NCBI GenBank assembly: GCA_965248545.1
Contig: OZ252110.1
Location: 1 to 64,000 of the forward strand
Reading direction: 5' to 3'
DNA: 64,000 nt
DNA from: Alteromonas_E sp965248545
GTDB taxonomy: Bacteria > Pseudomonadota > Gammaproteobacteria > Enterobacterales > Alteromonadaceae
The notes beneath the pieces are model-generated. The model had not been told where the DNA came from. It saw only the letters and a program-made list of their open reading frames with translations, and did not search any database. A program made the position numbers and the translations under genes. Below are positions 18,490 to 27,329 of this stretch, piece after piece (within the stretch, counting starts at the first letter, position 1; each line of letters starts with the position of its first letter).

Positions 18490-19704
18490 TTACTGAGCCG
18501 GCATATCATACTTAGGAAGTGTGCTGATTATCGCCATTGTTATCACGCAAAGCGCAATAGCAATGGATAAAGCAAGGTTGTAATTCCCAGTGTAATCCCA
18601 GGTAACTCCGGTCAGCGTTGGGCCAATGGCGGCGCCAATTGCGAATAAGCTAAACAAAACGCCATATATAGAGCCGTAGTGTTTTAAACCAAAATACTTA
18701 GCGGTTAAATAACACATCAAATCAATTTCAGCGCCAATAGCAAACCCAACAGTTAACGCGAAAACCACCGCATAATCTGCGCCGCCGACCACTAGCGTTA
18801 GGCATCCAATAGCGGCCAGAGACAGAATAACGATTATAACGAAAGGCGCAAAAAATCGGTCTATGAAATAACCGGTGATAATGCGTCCTAGAACAACGGA
18901 TATGCCCAGAACAGCGGCTAGCTTTCCAACCATTTCGGAACTAACACCATTATCCTGTAACAGCGGAATGAAACTCGGAATAAAACCCAATATCCCAGCA
19001 GAAACAATTAAAAAGCTCATGCCTAACTTCCAGAAAGTGAAGGTTTTCAATGCTGCTTTTAAGCTGGTATCGCCTTGTATATTTGGCGCTGTAGAAGCAT
19101 TGTTTGCATCCGGCGCTTCCCGAAGTAATAACGCAATAAGTGGAATAGCTATTAGCACTACGCAGAACAGGAAAAGCTGTCCCGACCGCCATCCATTTTC
19201 TGCAACATATGGCGCTAGGAAACTGGGGATAATGATCGCGCCAATGCCTATACCACTTAATGTCATTCCCAATGCCAAGCCTTTGTGATGGTTAAACCAC
19301 ATATTAATGACTTTGGTAAATCCCACAGGCATAGACGGAAGCGCAAGTATTCCGAGAAGCGCCGATAACAGATAGTAGTATGTTAACGAACCATCCATTT
19401 GGCTCAAAAGGTAAAAACATGAGGCATATAGGACTAACGAAGTTAAACCAATCGTCTTGAACCCAAATCGATCAATCAACATACCGGCAAATGGCGTTCC
19501 CACGACAATCATTAACGTTGCGATGGTCTGCCCTAACCCAATTTCACCGCGGCTCCAACCAAAGTCAGATTGCCATTGCGTTATCCACAGACCATTGGTG
19601 TAGATATATAACGAACTTAGACTAACACCCACACCGATTATACAAGCTAATAGTGTTTTCCAGCCTAAAATAAATTCATTAGATTTAGAAAAAGATAGCG
19701 CCAT
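18490..19704 (-). CDS. MFS transporter
   Basis: A 404-residue protein with about 12 hydrophobic helices and the MFS loop signature between helices 2 and 3 (GMLIDRFGFKTIG, with a related GYFIDRFFAP in the second half). It resembles the monocarboxylate/oxalate-formate antiporter subgroup (FGWSRGEIGLGQTIATLM near the N-terminus). Substrate unknown. It is convergent with the AraC gene and separated from the tRNA-bounded segment by a non-coding stretch. Confidence 0.88.
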   Translation of the reverse strand: MALSFSKSNEFILGWKTLLACIIGVGVSLSSLYIYTNGLWITQWQSDFGWSRGEIGLGQTIATLMIVVGTPFAGMLIDRFGFKTIGLTSLVLYASCFYLLSQMDGSLTYYYLLSALLGILALPSMPVGFTKVINMWFNHHKGLALGMTLSGIGIGAIIIPSFLAPYVAENGWRSGQLFLFCVVLIAIPLIALLLREAPDANNASTAPNIQGDTSLKAALKTFTFWKLGMSFLIVSAGILGFIPSFIPLLQDNGVSSEMVGKLAAVLGISVVLGRIITGYFIDRFFAPFVIIVILSLAAIGCLTLVVGGADYAVVFALTVGFAIGAEIDLMCYLTAKYFGLKHYGSIYGVLFSLFAIGAAIGPTLTGVTWDYTGNYNLALSIAIALCVITMAIISTLPKYDMPAQ

Positions 19705-20068
19705 GGCGTCTAATACTAGTCTGGGCTATACGTATTGTCATTCTCATTCAAATCGTTACACACATCACAATGTATACGGCGTTTAAAATAGTAAACACGA
19801 GTCAGTGCAAATATCACTAAAGTCACGCCAGCCCATGTTAATCGAAGAATAGAGTATAAGAGACTAGGAGTGATTAATTCACTTTTAGTACTAGCTAGAT
19901 GACTGATAGTTCACAACTACATTTTGAATAAAGATAGCAGCCTTTGTTAGAAGTAGCTTGATTTAGCGACTCTTATTCATGCCACTGGAATCATACACAT
20001 TACGAGTAAATACAAAAAGGGTGCAAACGAGAGTAAAGAAATGGAAAATTCTAGAGATATCAGGAAGA
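19705..20068. other. non-coding stretch left of the tRNA-derived repeat
   Basis: About 360 bp without a credible gene. The segment 20012-20026 (ACAAAAAGGGTGCAA) also occurs at 27609-27623, at nearly the same distance (57 and 56 nt) from each copy of the tRNA-derived repeat, so the homology between the two borders extends beyond the tRNA part. Confidence 0.5.
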
Positions 20069-20095
20069 TAATTGGTCGGTGTGAGAGGGTTTGAA
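20069..20095. repeat. partial copy of the tRNA-Pro 3' end (candidate attachment-site half)
   Basis: This 27-nt segment (TAATTGGTCGGTGTGAGAGG then GTTTGAA) matches 27665-27691 at 26 of 27 positions. On the minus strand it equals the CCA end, acceptor 3' strand and part of the T arm of the intact tRNA-Pro. The rest of the tRNA is missing. A 3'-end tRNA fragment in direct orientation is what integration at a tRNA gene leaves behind. Confidence 0.75.
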
Positions 20096-20183
20096 ATTTA
20101 TCTGATCATGCTACATAGCAATATATAGTGATGCTCTCCCTCGCACGAAGTGTCAGAGCGACACTATATAGAGATACATAGCC

Positions 20184-20219
20184 TTACTTTTGGGGTGCAA
20201 AAATGGGTGCTGGGTGCAG
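20184..20219 (+). repeat. GGTGCA-rich interspersed repeat, copy 2
   Basis: A 36-nt match to 9423-9458 (31 of 36). It continues into further GGTGCA copies up to about 20241 (GGGTGCAGATAAAGGTGCAA). Related AAAAAGGGTGCA words occur at 20013 and 27610, that is, near both borders of the putative island. Confidence 0.55.
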
Positions 20220-20259
20220 GGTGCAGATAAAGGTGCAATCTACAGACTCTCTTGTGTCA

Positions 20260-20612
20260 TCAATTGTTATTCCCAACTTGACTGGGAATCTTAGTTTGTG
20301 CCATCAGCGTACTAAACCTTCGAATTAATTCGGAGTTCACAGTTTGTGAAAAATCCAAAAAAATGAAAACCATTTCGTTAACCCCTTTAAGGCCAACAAA
20401 GCGTGAATGGGGGAAACCAAAAGAGTCGATTGTGGGAATACTAGCTGAACTTTTCTGACTAATAGGCGATGTCACCTTTCACCAGTGCCCAAATTCGATT
20501 GAGCTTTTGAAAGATTTGCTCATCCACATTGTTCTCCCACGTGCGATAGGCACTATAAGAGTTTTTTACATAGACCGTTAAGTGTTGTGCAAGTGACAAT
20601 ACAATTGTGCAA
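20260..20612 (-). other. possible small or decayed reading frames
   Basis: After the EamA stop, the minus strand can be read as a segment containing NSYSAYRTWENNVDEQIFQK and ending LVKGDIAY at 20459, with no good start codon of its own. A GTG frame overlapping that stop runs 20475-20260 (71 codons). The first has a layout loosely reminiscent of the C-terminus of IS630-type transposases, which I cannot confirm. I regard both as a probable remnant zone at the island's left end and not as established genes. Confidence 0.25.
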
Positions 20613-21512
20613 TTAACTGGCCCGTTGGGCTGAGTTATTTTGAACGAATTGATATTTGCTGAACTTAGCCACGCCAAACAGAATAAGCATTGACCCAATG
20701 AATGTAGACATCTGATAGCTCTCGTCAAAAACCAGAAAACCGAGGATGCCACCGCAAAAAGCAGTAATACTTCCTGTCTGTCCTACAAACGCAGGTGTAG
20801 ATGTCTTCTGTAAAGAAAACAGTAAATACTGGCCTATTGAGGCTACCAACATAAACGCAAAAATGAACATATAATACTTAGGTCCTATGCCACTCAATTC
20901 TGGTTGGTCAGGAGATTCAAAGGTGGCGAATAATCCATAACTTAAAAATGACATGACGTTTGTCAGTAATGCGACATGATGTGTGGGAACTCTTTTGGGC
21001 CAATGACTACTGCGGTAAATGTTCGCAAAACTGATAACCACCGGAGCAGCACAAAGAAGCAATAACCATATACGGTGCTCTTGATTGATATTCATTACAT
21101 CAGGCTTGTAGAGGAATAGCAGTGATCCAGCAAATGCGCAAGAAAGGAAAAAGACCGGTTTCCTCTGTACTTTTATATTAGACAGAAAGGTGCTCAAAAA
21201 ATATGTGAGTACAAGTGGGAAGGCGTACGCAAGGGACACAACTCCTACGCCAACATGCTCTACTGAATAGAAAACGACTAATTGCGGAATAGTAAACCCC
21301 AACAATGATGCCCAAACATAGTATGAGACATTAGTTTTTAGGCTTGTCAGTAGTCCTTTAAGACCAAAAGATGCAATAAAAATAGCGCTTCCTATCGCTT
21401 GAAGCATCGCTATATGAATAGGGTGAATGCCAAGTTGCATAAGCTGTTTAGCCATAATGACTGAAACAGCCAAAAAACAACCCATCACCCAAAGCTTGAT
21501 ATAGTTAAACAT
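20613..21512 (-). CDS. EamA/DMT-family transporter
   Basis: A 299-residue protein with about ten hydrophobic helices in two EamA halves (each about 140 residues; YYVWASLLGFTIPQLVVFYS in the first, and FVGQTGSITAFCGGILGFLV in the second). The ATG at 21510-21512 has AGGGG five bases upstream and is preferred over a GTG five codons earlier. Such proteins export metabolites or amino acids; substrate unknown. First recognised gene inside the tRNA-bounded segment. Confidence 0.85.
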   Translation of the reverse strand: MFNYIKLWVMGCFLAVSVIMAKQLMQLGIHPIHIAMLQAIGSAIFIASFGLKGLLTSLKTNVSYYVWASLLGFTIPQLVVFYSVEHVGVGVVSLAYAFPLVLTYFLSTFLSNIKVQRKPVFFLSCAFAGSLLFLYKPDVMNINQEHRIWLLLLCAAPVVISFANIYRSSHWPKRVPTHHVALLTNVMSFLSYGLFATFESPDQPELSGIGPKYYMFIFAFMLVASIGQYLLFSLQKTSTPAFVGQTGSITAFCGGILGFLVFDESYQMSTFIGSMLILFGVAKFSKYQFVQNNSAQRAS

Positions 21513-21657
21513 AATGACCCCTTTCACCCGCCAACGCTTATTGCAATTTAAACTGTGGCCTAGCTTGTTGCGTGCTCAATCAAGGCACGAATATCTGAGC
21601 GGATAATACGCCCATATGTGCATGAAGCCTCAACATCTTCAGCTCCGGAGTTCTACG

Positions 21658-22014
21658 CTATAAATCGGATAAGTCTGCAAAGACTAAGTACTCAGAAATC
21701 TTGTCTCCATCGTGTTTCAGCACAGTTGCGAACATTGAAGAAATACGGCTTCCATCTAGACGTTTATAATCGACGCGACCATGACAAACAGAGTGATCAC
21801 CTTCGATAATTACTTTTTCGATTGTGTGGCTCATAGAATCGATTGTCTTAAAGAAGCTTTCGTTGGCATCGATGACTTTATCTAACCCGACAATCTCATC
21901 ATGGTTACCAATTCGGAACCTCACCCTTTCACACAGCAGTGTCGCTAAATATTCCGTATCTTTTTTGTCTACAGCATTTTTATAAAGGTTAACGATCAAT
22001 TCGTACTTGCTCAT
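21658..22014 (-). CDS. NTF2/SnoaL-like protein
   Basis: A 118-residue protein with the compact NTF2-like alpha+beta pattern: N-terminal helix (YELIVNLYKNAVDKKDTEYL), then strands including VRFRIGNHDEIVG, a helix with FFKTIDSMSH, and final long strands (DHSVCHGRVDYKRLDGSRIS). The fold includes SnoaL cyclases, ketosteroid isomerases and many proteins with no enzyme activity. It is divergent from the LysR gene at 22152 and so is a likely target of that regulator, perhaps together with the EamA gene about 145 bp downstream. Confidence 0.75.
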   Translation of the reverse strand: MSKYELIVNLYKNAVDKKDTEYLATLLCERVRFRIGNHDEIVGLDKVIDANESFFKTIDSMSHTIEKVIIEGDHSVCHGRVDYKRLDGSRISSMFATVLKHDGDKISEYLVFADLSDL

Positions 22015-22151
22015 GGCTATCTCCAGTAGTTATTTAAAAATCGTCAAATAAAGGTATTCCTCTTTGCTTACTGCACATGCCTCTGGGGCTGAATCTCTTC
22101 ATTGAGTTTCACTGATCTTAAACTGTATACTTGAAGTCAATAAACATTAAT

Positions 22152-23117
22152 ATGGGAAACATTCTGTTGAATAAAACTACACAATTAGATGTTATTTCTT
22201 ACCTAACTGCCCTGCCTTTCTTCATCGAGGTTGTGAAATGTGGGAGTTTTTCAAAAGCAGCTGAGCGCTTGAATATCACCAAGTCAGCAGTTAGCAAACG
22301 CGTTACACAACTAGAGGAAAGACTAGGTATAAAGCTTGTCCACAGAACCACAAGAAGCCTAACGCTCACTGAGGCGGGCAACCGCTACTATCAGGCTGGA
22401 TTAGCAAGTTTGGAGGTCATAAGTGATGCTGAAAGAGAAGTAAGAGCATTACAGGCTGCTCCTGCGGGCAACCTGAGAGTAAATGTCCCCACTTCATTTG
22501 GACTCGCTCAGATAGCATCAATCCTGCCGAAATTCTTGCTTATGTATCCATGTATCAGCGTAGATTTAGTCTTAAGTGATACTGCAAAAGACCTTATTGG
22601 AGACGGATTTGATTTAGCACTTCAAACAGGTGAATTGCCTGACTCAACATACATCGCAAAGAAGCTGGCAACCCTTAATAGCGTTGTATGCGGATCAGAG
22701 ACTTACTTAAAAGAACATAGTATTCCCGCAGTTCCAACGGATCTGCTCAACCATAATTGTCTACTTTATGCACACCACACAAAACGCGATGAGTGGGTAT
22801 TTATAAAACAGTCCCACAAAGAAGTGATTAAAATTACCGGAAACTACATGACCAATGTTAGTGATGCATTAGTAACTGCGACCATAGATGGTGTAGGGCT
22901 GGCAAGATTACCCACGTTTTTAGCCAGCCACTATATTACGAAAAAACAGCTCACACCTGTTCTAACCAATTACACTATGCCATCTAAAGACCTATATGCC
23001 GTTTACCCCGATAGGAAGTTTGTACCTGAAAAGGTGAAAGTCTTCTTACAGTTTCTAGTCGATAATTTCGGTGTTGATGAGCCTATTTGGGAGAAATGGA
23101 AGCGCATCAATGAATAG
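22152..23117 (+). CDS. LysR-family transcriptional regulator
   Basis: A 321-residue protein from the ATG at 22152 (a TTG seven codons upstream is the alternative). The winged helix-turn-helix is clear (VKCGSFSKAAERLNITKSAV, then RTTRSLTLTEAG), followed by a LysR effector domain of about 200 residues. It is of the same CrgA-like subgroup as the regulator at 199-1077. It is divergent from the NTF2-like gene across about 137 bp. Effector unknown. Confidence 0.88.
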   Translation: MGNILLNKTTQLDVISYLTALPFFIEVVKCGSFSKAAERLNITKSAVSKRVTQLEERLGIKLVHRTTRSLTLTEAGNRYYQAGLASLEVISDAEREVRALQAAPAGNLRVNVPTSFGLAQIASILPKFLLMYPCISVDLVLSDTAKDLIGDGFDLALQTGELPDSTYIAKKLATLNSVVCGSETYLKEHSIPAVPTDLLNHNCLLYAHHTKRDEWVFIKQSHKEVIKITGNYMTNVSDALVTATIDGVGLARLPTFLASHYITKKQLTPVLTNYTMPSKDLYAVYPDRKFVPEKVKVFLQFLVDNFGVDEPIWEKWKRINE

Positions 23118-23264
23118 TTTCTTATTCAAAATAAGACTTTGCCACAAAAGTGCACTAACCGTTTAGTCTACGCACCTCTGTCACAATGAATTTAGTAAGC
23201 TGACAATTTTGATTCCGTAGCGAATTATTTCTCGATAAATAGTTTTAGTGAGACTGAGTGCTGA

Positions 23265-23840
23265 TTAATGCTTTTTCGCTAACTTCCGAGTTTGTTCAAA
23301 CCAACCATCTATCTGATCTTCTGTTGCACTAATGACTGGTCCAAAATATTGCTTGGATATGTTCCTTATACCTGAGAAAGACAAAATAGTCTTTTTAAGC
23401 TGATGGTAAATGACGTTACCTTGCACCCATCGGTACCAAAAGGGCGGAGTATCCAAAGTAATGAGCATCTCTGATGTGCGTCCCGCTAAGAGCTTTTTAG
23501 GAATGGTTTTGCCTTTTTCATATTTAAAAGCGAAGCCAGATAGAAAAGTACGGTCAATCAGGCCTTTAAACTTTGCCGGCATGCTGCCCCACCAAACCGG
23601 TGAAACAATCACGATGTGCTGAGACCAGGTTAACTGCTCTTGAAAAAACTTCAGATCCTCCTCCAAAGGAATAATGTCGTCATAACCTTCTCTAAGATCC
23701 AATTCAAAATCCAAGTCGTGGAGATGAATCACACGTACATTGTTCTTTTCTCCGGCCGAATCTGCATATGTCTGACTCAATGCCTTACAGAGACTTTCCG
23801 ATTTAGGGTTGGCATTAATAACCAAAATCTTTTTACTCAT
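23265..23840 (-). CDS. NAD(P)H-dependent flavin oxidoreductase (NQO1/KefF/MdaB-like flavodoxin fold)
   Basis: A 191-residue flavodoxin-fold protein: N-terminal KKILVINANPKSESL for the FMN/FAD phosphate, the family's central HIVIVSPVWWGSMPAKFKGL followed by IDRTFLSGFAF, and a quinone-pocket region after residue 130. The family catalyses two-electron reduction of quinones. Its ATG overlaps the stop of the upstream NAD-binding gene by the ATGA arrangement, so it is the last gene of a tight operon driven from about 25.7 kb. Confidence 0.88.
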   Translation of the reverse strand: MSKKILVINANPKSESLCKALSQTYADSAGEKNNVRVIHLHDLDFELDLREGYDDIIPLEEDLKFFQEQLTWSQHIVIVSPVWWGSMPAKFKGLIDRTFLSGFAFKYEKGKTIPKKLLAGRTSEMLITLDTPPFWYRWVQGNVIYHQLKKTILSFSGIRNISKQYFGPVISATEDQIDGWFEQTRKLAKKH

Positions 23841-24706
23841 GAGTTTGTTTCCATATTTTGGGTGTTAAGTTGTTCAAAGTGCTCTGCCAGTGTTCTGCTT
23901 CCGTAACATGGTGCGACCATGTCATGCGCCATAACGGTTAAGAAGAATTCGACCGGGCCAAATGTGGATTTAGATAAAAGTCTTTTGCCTGCCCACAATA
24001 CAATTCGTCGAAAACAATCAGGAAGGTATGTTTTTTTATGACTCAGATGCAAGGAATCGAAAGCCAGTTCTGCAATGTCGTTGTGGCTAAATACTTGAGG
24101 GCCACCGACTCCAATAACGGTTTCGTCTTTTGTGATGCTATCAACGATCACGCCAGCTAAATCTTTACCATGAATGGGATTGAGCCTTTTAGTGCCATCA
24201 CCAAAAAGATAGACACGACCTTTTCGAGCCATGTCTAAAAAGTCTTTCATATCGGAAAAGAAGCCGGTTGGTCTGATCACGCAATGCGCCATTTCGGATT
24301 GCTGCAAATACTCAACAAATCGTTCTTTCGCGTCACACAGGTCAACGTCTCTTAGTTGCTCCCCTCGAAACACGGATACATAGATAAACTTTTTAACGCG
24401 CGATCGCACAGCTTCATCAAGCACATTAGCATTGCATTGATAGTCGACATCCATATAGGACAATCCGTCCTTTTGACGGGTGATCCCTAAGCAAGAAATT
24501 ACACAATCGACTTCTGCAAGTTGACCGTCTAAAGATGCAGGCGACGTAAAATCAACTTCTCGAATTGATTTAGGCTCCACGTCTGCATCTATCAGCTTTT
24601 GTTTTGAACGCACGAGATACCGTACTTCATATCCTTGCTCGCGCAGAGATTGACAAACAAATGAGCCCAGGTAGCCTGTAGCTCCAACTACAGCGATGGT
24701 TTTCAT
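23837..24706 (-). CDS. NAD(P)H-binding protein, atypical SDR (NmrA/YwnB-like)
   Basis: A 289-residue protein. The start is the ATG at 24704-24706, which overlaps the preceding stop as ATGA and places the Rossmann motif VVGATGYLGSFVC at residues 5-17; a longer frame upstream is only overlap. It continues with the CVISCLGITR and YVSVFRGEQ blocks of atypical SDRs and lacks the classical YxxxK pair in standard spacing. It ends with ATGA coupling to the oxidoreductase gene. Likely a reductase or redox sensor; substrate unknown. Confidence 0.85.
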   Translation of the reverse strand: MKTIAVVGATGYLGSFVCQSLREQGYEVRYLVRSKQKLIDADVEPKSIREVDFTSPASLDGQLAEVDCVISCLGITRQKDGLSYMDVDYQCNANVLDEAVRSRVKKFIYVSVFRGEQLRDVDLCDAKERFVEYLQQSEMAHCVIRPTGFFSDMKDFLDMARKGRVYLFGDGTKRLNPIHGKDLAGVIVDSITKDETVIGVGGPQVFSHNDIAELAFDSLHLSHKKTYLPDCFRRIVLWAGKRLLSKSTFGPVEFFLTVMAHDMVAPCYGSRTLAEHFEQLNTQNMETNS

Positions 24707-25302
24707 TGGATATTCCTCGTTTGGAATCCGTCTACTGGAAGGTAGCTGGCAAAAAGCTTGATAAATAACGCTGGTATAAACCACAGCATCAAGGGATCAA
24801 TATCAAAATCAAGTTGCCCCACCATCACCGCGATGAAAACCAACAGGTGGGCAACACTGCGCCTAACTTTTAGGTTTGAACTTAAAATTATCACGCTGCC
24901 AATCACCAGAAGACTTAGAAAAACGCAAAAAAACAGAAGGTTGTCACCAACAAACAACCAACTAAACAAAGCCAGATGGGCAGAATGAGGGGCAATGAAT
25001 TTCAGGTGTTGCTGCCACGTTTGTCCGGGCCTGTGATACCAGGTTTTCGCCGCTCTTGTTGCCGTTGTGGCAATCCCGCCGACCATATCAAATGCCAGTA
25101 AGCAGGCGACAGCATACAGGCCGACATGCCACTCTACGTTTTGATAAAAGGCCTGTACAACTATATATCCTCCAAACAACACTGCTGGCACCAGTGCCAC
25201 TAGATTTTCACTCATACTGGCGCCGGGCCCTATAAACTTATCCCAAGCGCCTTTTAAGCCGCTGCGTGGCGTTAACATAAGTAGGTTATTACGGGATTGC
25301 AT
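24703..25302 (-). CDS. uncharacterised polytopic membrane protein
   Basis: A 199-residue protein with about five hydrophobic segments (LVALVPAVLFGGYIVVQAFY; VGLYAVACLLAFDMVGGIAT; HLALFSWLFV onwards; LLVIGSVIILSS; MLWFIPALFIKLF). A conserved-looking hydrophilic loop contains TRAAKTWYHRPGQ and His residues (HSAHLALF). I do not recognise the family. It is second in the operon, coupled by ATGA overlap to the SDR gene, which suggests its activity is linked to that redox chemistry. Confidence 0.7.
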   Translation of the reverse strand: MQSRNNLLMLTPRSGLKGAWDKFIGPGASMSENLVALVPAVLFGGYIVVQAFYQNVEWHVGLYAVACLLAFDMVGGIATTATRAAKTWYHRPGQTWQQHLKFIAPHSAHLALFSWLFVGDNLLFFCVFLSLLVIGSVIILSSNLKVRRSVAHLLVFIAVMVGQLDFDIDPLMLWFIPALFIKLFASYLPVDGFQTRNIQ

Positions 25303-25341
25303 AGTACGCTCCTTAACAGGTTAATAATCAATCGATTCAAA

Positions 25342-25698
25342 TCAAAGTGGTAGCCAGGCTCGGTGTTGGACTGGGCCATAGCTTTGAAGCAAGGCAATAA
25401 GTCTTGTTGCGTACCACGAGCGCTCTGAATAGTCGGATGTGTCGTGGCGCATATGACAAGCTACGTTGAGCACCGTGCTCTCATACAAATAGATTTCGAG
25501 CGAAGAAGCTGGGTACTCGTCGCACGCAAGTAATTCTCGACAGATTGCTTCTATCTCATCACGGCATGACTGATGCGATTGCAGGATAAGTGTTTCAAGC
25601 CACATTCTGTTTCTCTTTGAAGTTCTTGTATCAAAGCTGTTACAGAATTGATGCCAACTTGATAAGTGCCTTTTTATCAATGACTTATGAGATTCCAC
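25342..25698 (-). CDS. small uncharacterised protein, first gene of the sigma-54-linked operon
   Basis: A 118-residue soluble-looking protein, helical, with no signal peptide. It has several Cys residues (WHQFCNSF, SCRDEIEAICRELLACDEYP, NVACHMRHD), some paired in helices. No family is recognised. It is 39 bp upstream of the membrane-protein gene and divergent from the sigma-54 regulator across an 83-92 bp spacer with a perfect inverted repeat. It is probably a real gene because of its position and consistent operon spacing. Confidence 0.55.
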   Translation of the reverse strand: MESHKSLIKRHLSSWHQFCNSFDTRTSKRNRMWLETLILQSHQSCRDEIEAICRELLACDEYPASSLEIYLYESTVLNVACHMRHDTSDYSERSWYATRLIALLQSYGPVQHRAWLPL

Positions 25699-25729
25699 AT
25701 TTTAATGTTGTTTTATTTAACAATTTCAA

Positions 25730-25775
25730 TTGTGATATTTAACAATAAGAGTTCTAATGATGTTAAATATCACAA
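25730..25775. promoter_or_regulatory. perfect 15-bp inverted repeat, candidate operator
   Basis: TTGTGATATTTAACA at 25730-25744 is the exact reverse complement of TGTTAAATATCACAA at 25761-25775, with a 16-nt spacer. An additional ATTTAACAAT copy lies at 25715-25724. It sits midway between the divergent operon (25698 leftward) and the sigma-54 regulator gene. This is the expected place for the regulator's own binding sites. Confidence 0.65.
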
Positions 25776-25790
25776 CGAAGTGTGAGCGAT

Positions 25791-27329
25791 ATGTTCAACA
25801 AGCATCAGCTTTTTTATGACTTCACCAGTGCAATTTGCCGCCACCTGCATCCCAAGGATTCCCTTTTTGCAGCATTTCAGGTCTTGCAATCTCATATCCC
25901 AATTGATCGGACTTTTCTGGAAGCTTACGACTTCGATTTAGGGATCGTGCATGTGCTGGCAGAAGCAAACAAGAATGGCGGCCTGCAACTTGACCGGAAG
26001 GTACCAATAGGATCGGACCTCACACGCTATGTTGCTGACCGAAATGCCGACATCGATTCTCCATCTGTACTGATCATTAATGATCTCACCAATAATCCAG
26101 TTGCCCGGCAAATGGTTCTTTCTTACGGTGGCAGCCTGGATTGCAGCATAATGGTGTTAAATCCGGCTCTGGAAAACGAGGTGCTGGGCTGTATGGTTAT
26201 CATTTGCGAATCAGGATACCGATATACAGAAAAGGACGCTAACATCTTTGCATTGTTGGATAGGCCTTGTGCAATATCTATCAGCAATACATTAAAGCAC
26301 CGCCAAGTACTGTACTTGCAGAACCTGCTTGCTGAAGAAAACCGAGTGCTGCAACAAGAGTTAGGTGCGGGTGCCAATTCCACCATTATTGGCGCTGACT
26401 TCGGTTTGGCGCCGACCCTTTCATTTGCCAGCAAGGCTGCTCAACATGACAGCCCAATTCTCTTGTTGGGTGAAACAGGAACAGGAAAGGACGTTATTGC
26501 AAGTTATATTCACAATGTCTCTGCTCGAAACAGTGGTCCTTTTGTTCGGGTAAACTGCGGTGCAATTCCCGAATCGCTTATGGATAGTGAACTCTTTGGT
26601 CACGAAAAGGGAGCTTTCACTGGTGCAGCCAATATGAAACGAGGTAAATTTGAAAGGGCCAACGGTGGAACTATTTTCCTAGATGAGATAGGCGAGTTGC
26701 CGCTTGCAGCTCAAGTCAGGTTACTCAGGGTTCTGCAGAATTCAGAGATAGAACGGGTAGGCGGTACTGAAACGCTACCTGTCGATATACGTGTTATTGC
26801 GGCGACGCACAGAGATATAAAAAAGATGGTTGAACTGGGTACTTTTCGCGAGGATTTGTTCTTCAGGCTCAGCGTTTTCCCCATTCAAGTACCCTCTCTT
26901 CGTGAACGAAAAGAAGATATTCCTGCACTCTTAGACTACTTCGTAAAACGCAAAGCTCAGCTACTGAAACTAGGTCAACCTCCCAGATTAACGCCATCTC
27001 TGGTTGAGGAGCTTTGCGAATATGAGTGGCCTGGTAACGTACGTGAGCTTGAAAACGTCATTGAGCGCGCATTGATAATCAATGAAGGAGAAGTTTTGTC
27101 AATTCCGGCTCTAACACTATCGAATCAAGCTCAATTGGAAACAATGAGTAGTTCCTCTAGCTCAGATAACATTGCAAGCTTGGATGAAGCCATTAGAGCG
27201 CACATTCAACATGCTCTTGAAGTATGTAATGGTCAAATCCATGGCAATAATGGTGCTGCTGAGATACTAAATATCAATCCCAACACGCTCCGCAGTAGAA
27301 TGCGCAAATTGAACATTCCCTTCAACTAA
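25791..27329 (+). CDS. sigma-54-dependent transcriptional activator with GAF-type sensor (NorR-like)
   Basis: A 512-residue protein from the ATG at 25791 (a GTG three codons earlier is possible). Residues 1-185 form a GAF-like sensor. The AAA+ domain has Walker A GETGTGKD (about 227-234), the sigma-54-contact loop GAFTGA (about 275-280), Walker B IFLDEIGEL and the arginine-finger FREDLFFRLSVFP block. A Fis-type helix-turn-helix ends the protein (GAAEILNINPNTLRSRMRKL). It should activate a -24/-12 promoter, most likely that of the divergent redox operon, in response to a small molecule or redox signal. Confidence 0.93.
   Translation: MFNKHQLFYDFTSAICRHLHPKDSLFAAFQVLQSHIPIDRTFLEAYDFDLGIVHVLAEANKNGGLQLDRKVPIGSDLTRYVADRNADIDSPSVLIINDLTNNPVARQMVLSYGGSLDCSIMVLNPALENEVLGCMVIICESGYRYTEKDANIFALLDRPCAISISNTLKHRQVLYLQNLLAEENRVLQQELGAGANSTIIGADFGLAPTLSFASKAAQHDSPILLLGETGTGKDVIASYIHNVSARNSGPFVRVNCGAIPESLMDSELFGHEKGAFTGAANMKRGKFERANGGTIFLDEIGELPLAAQVRLLRVLQNSEIERVGGTETLPVDIRVIAATHRDIKKMVELGTFREDLFFRLSVFPIQVPSLRERKEDIPALLDYFVKRKAQLLKLGQPPRLTPSLVEELCEYEWPGNVRELENVIERALIINEGEVLSIPALTLSNQAQLETMSSSSSSDNIASLDEAIRAHIQHALEVCNGQIHGNNGAAEILNINPNTLRSRMRKLNIPFN

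Noticed and set aside
20069..20095. A second tRNA-Pro gene
   Set aside because: Only the 3' 27 nt are present; the anticodon and D arms are missing.
20459..20752. 97-codon frame as an independent gene
   Set aside because: Its first half overlaps the EamA gene in another frame; only the last 50 codons look protein-like, so it is listed only as a possible remnant.
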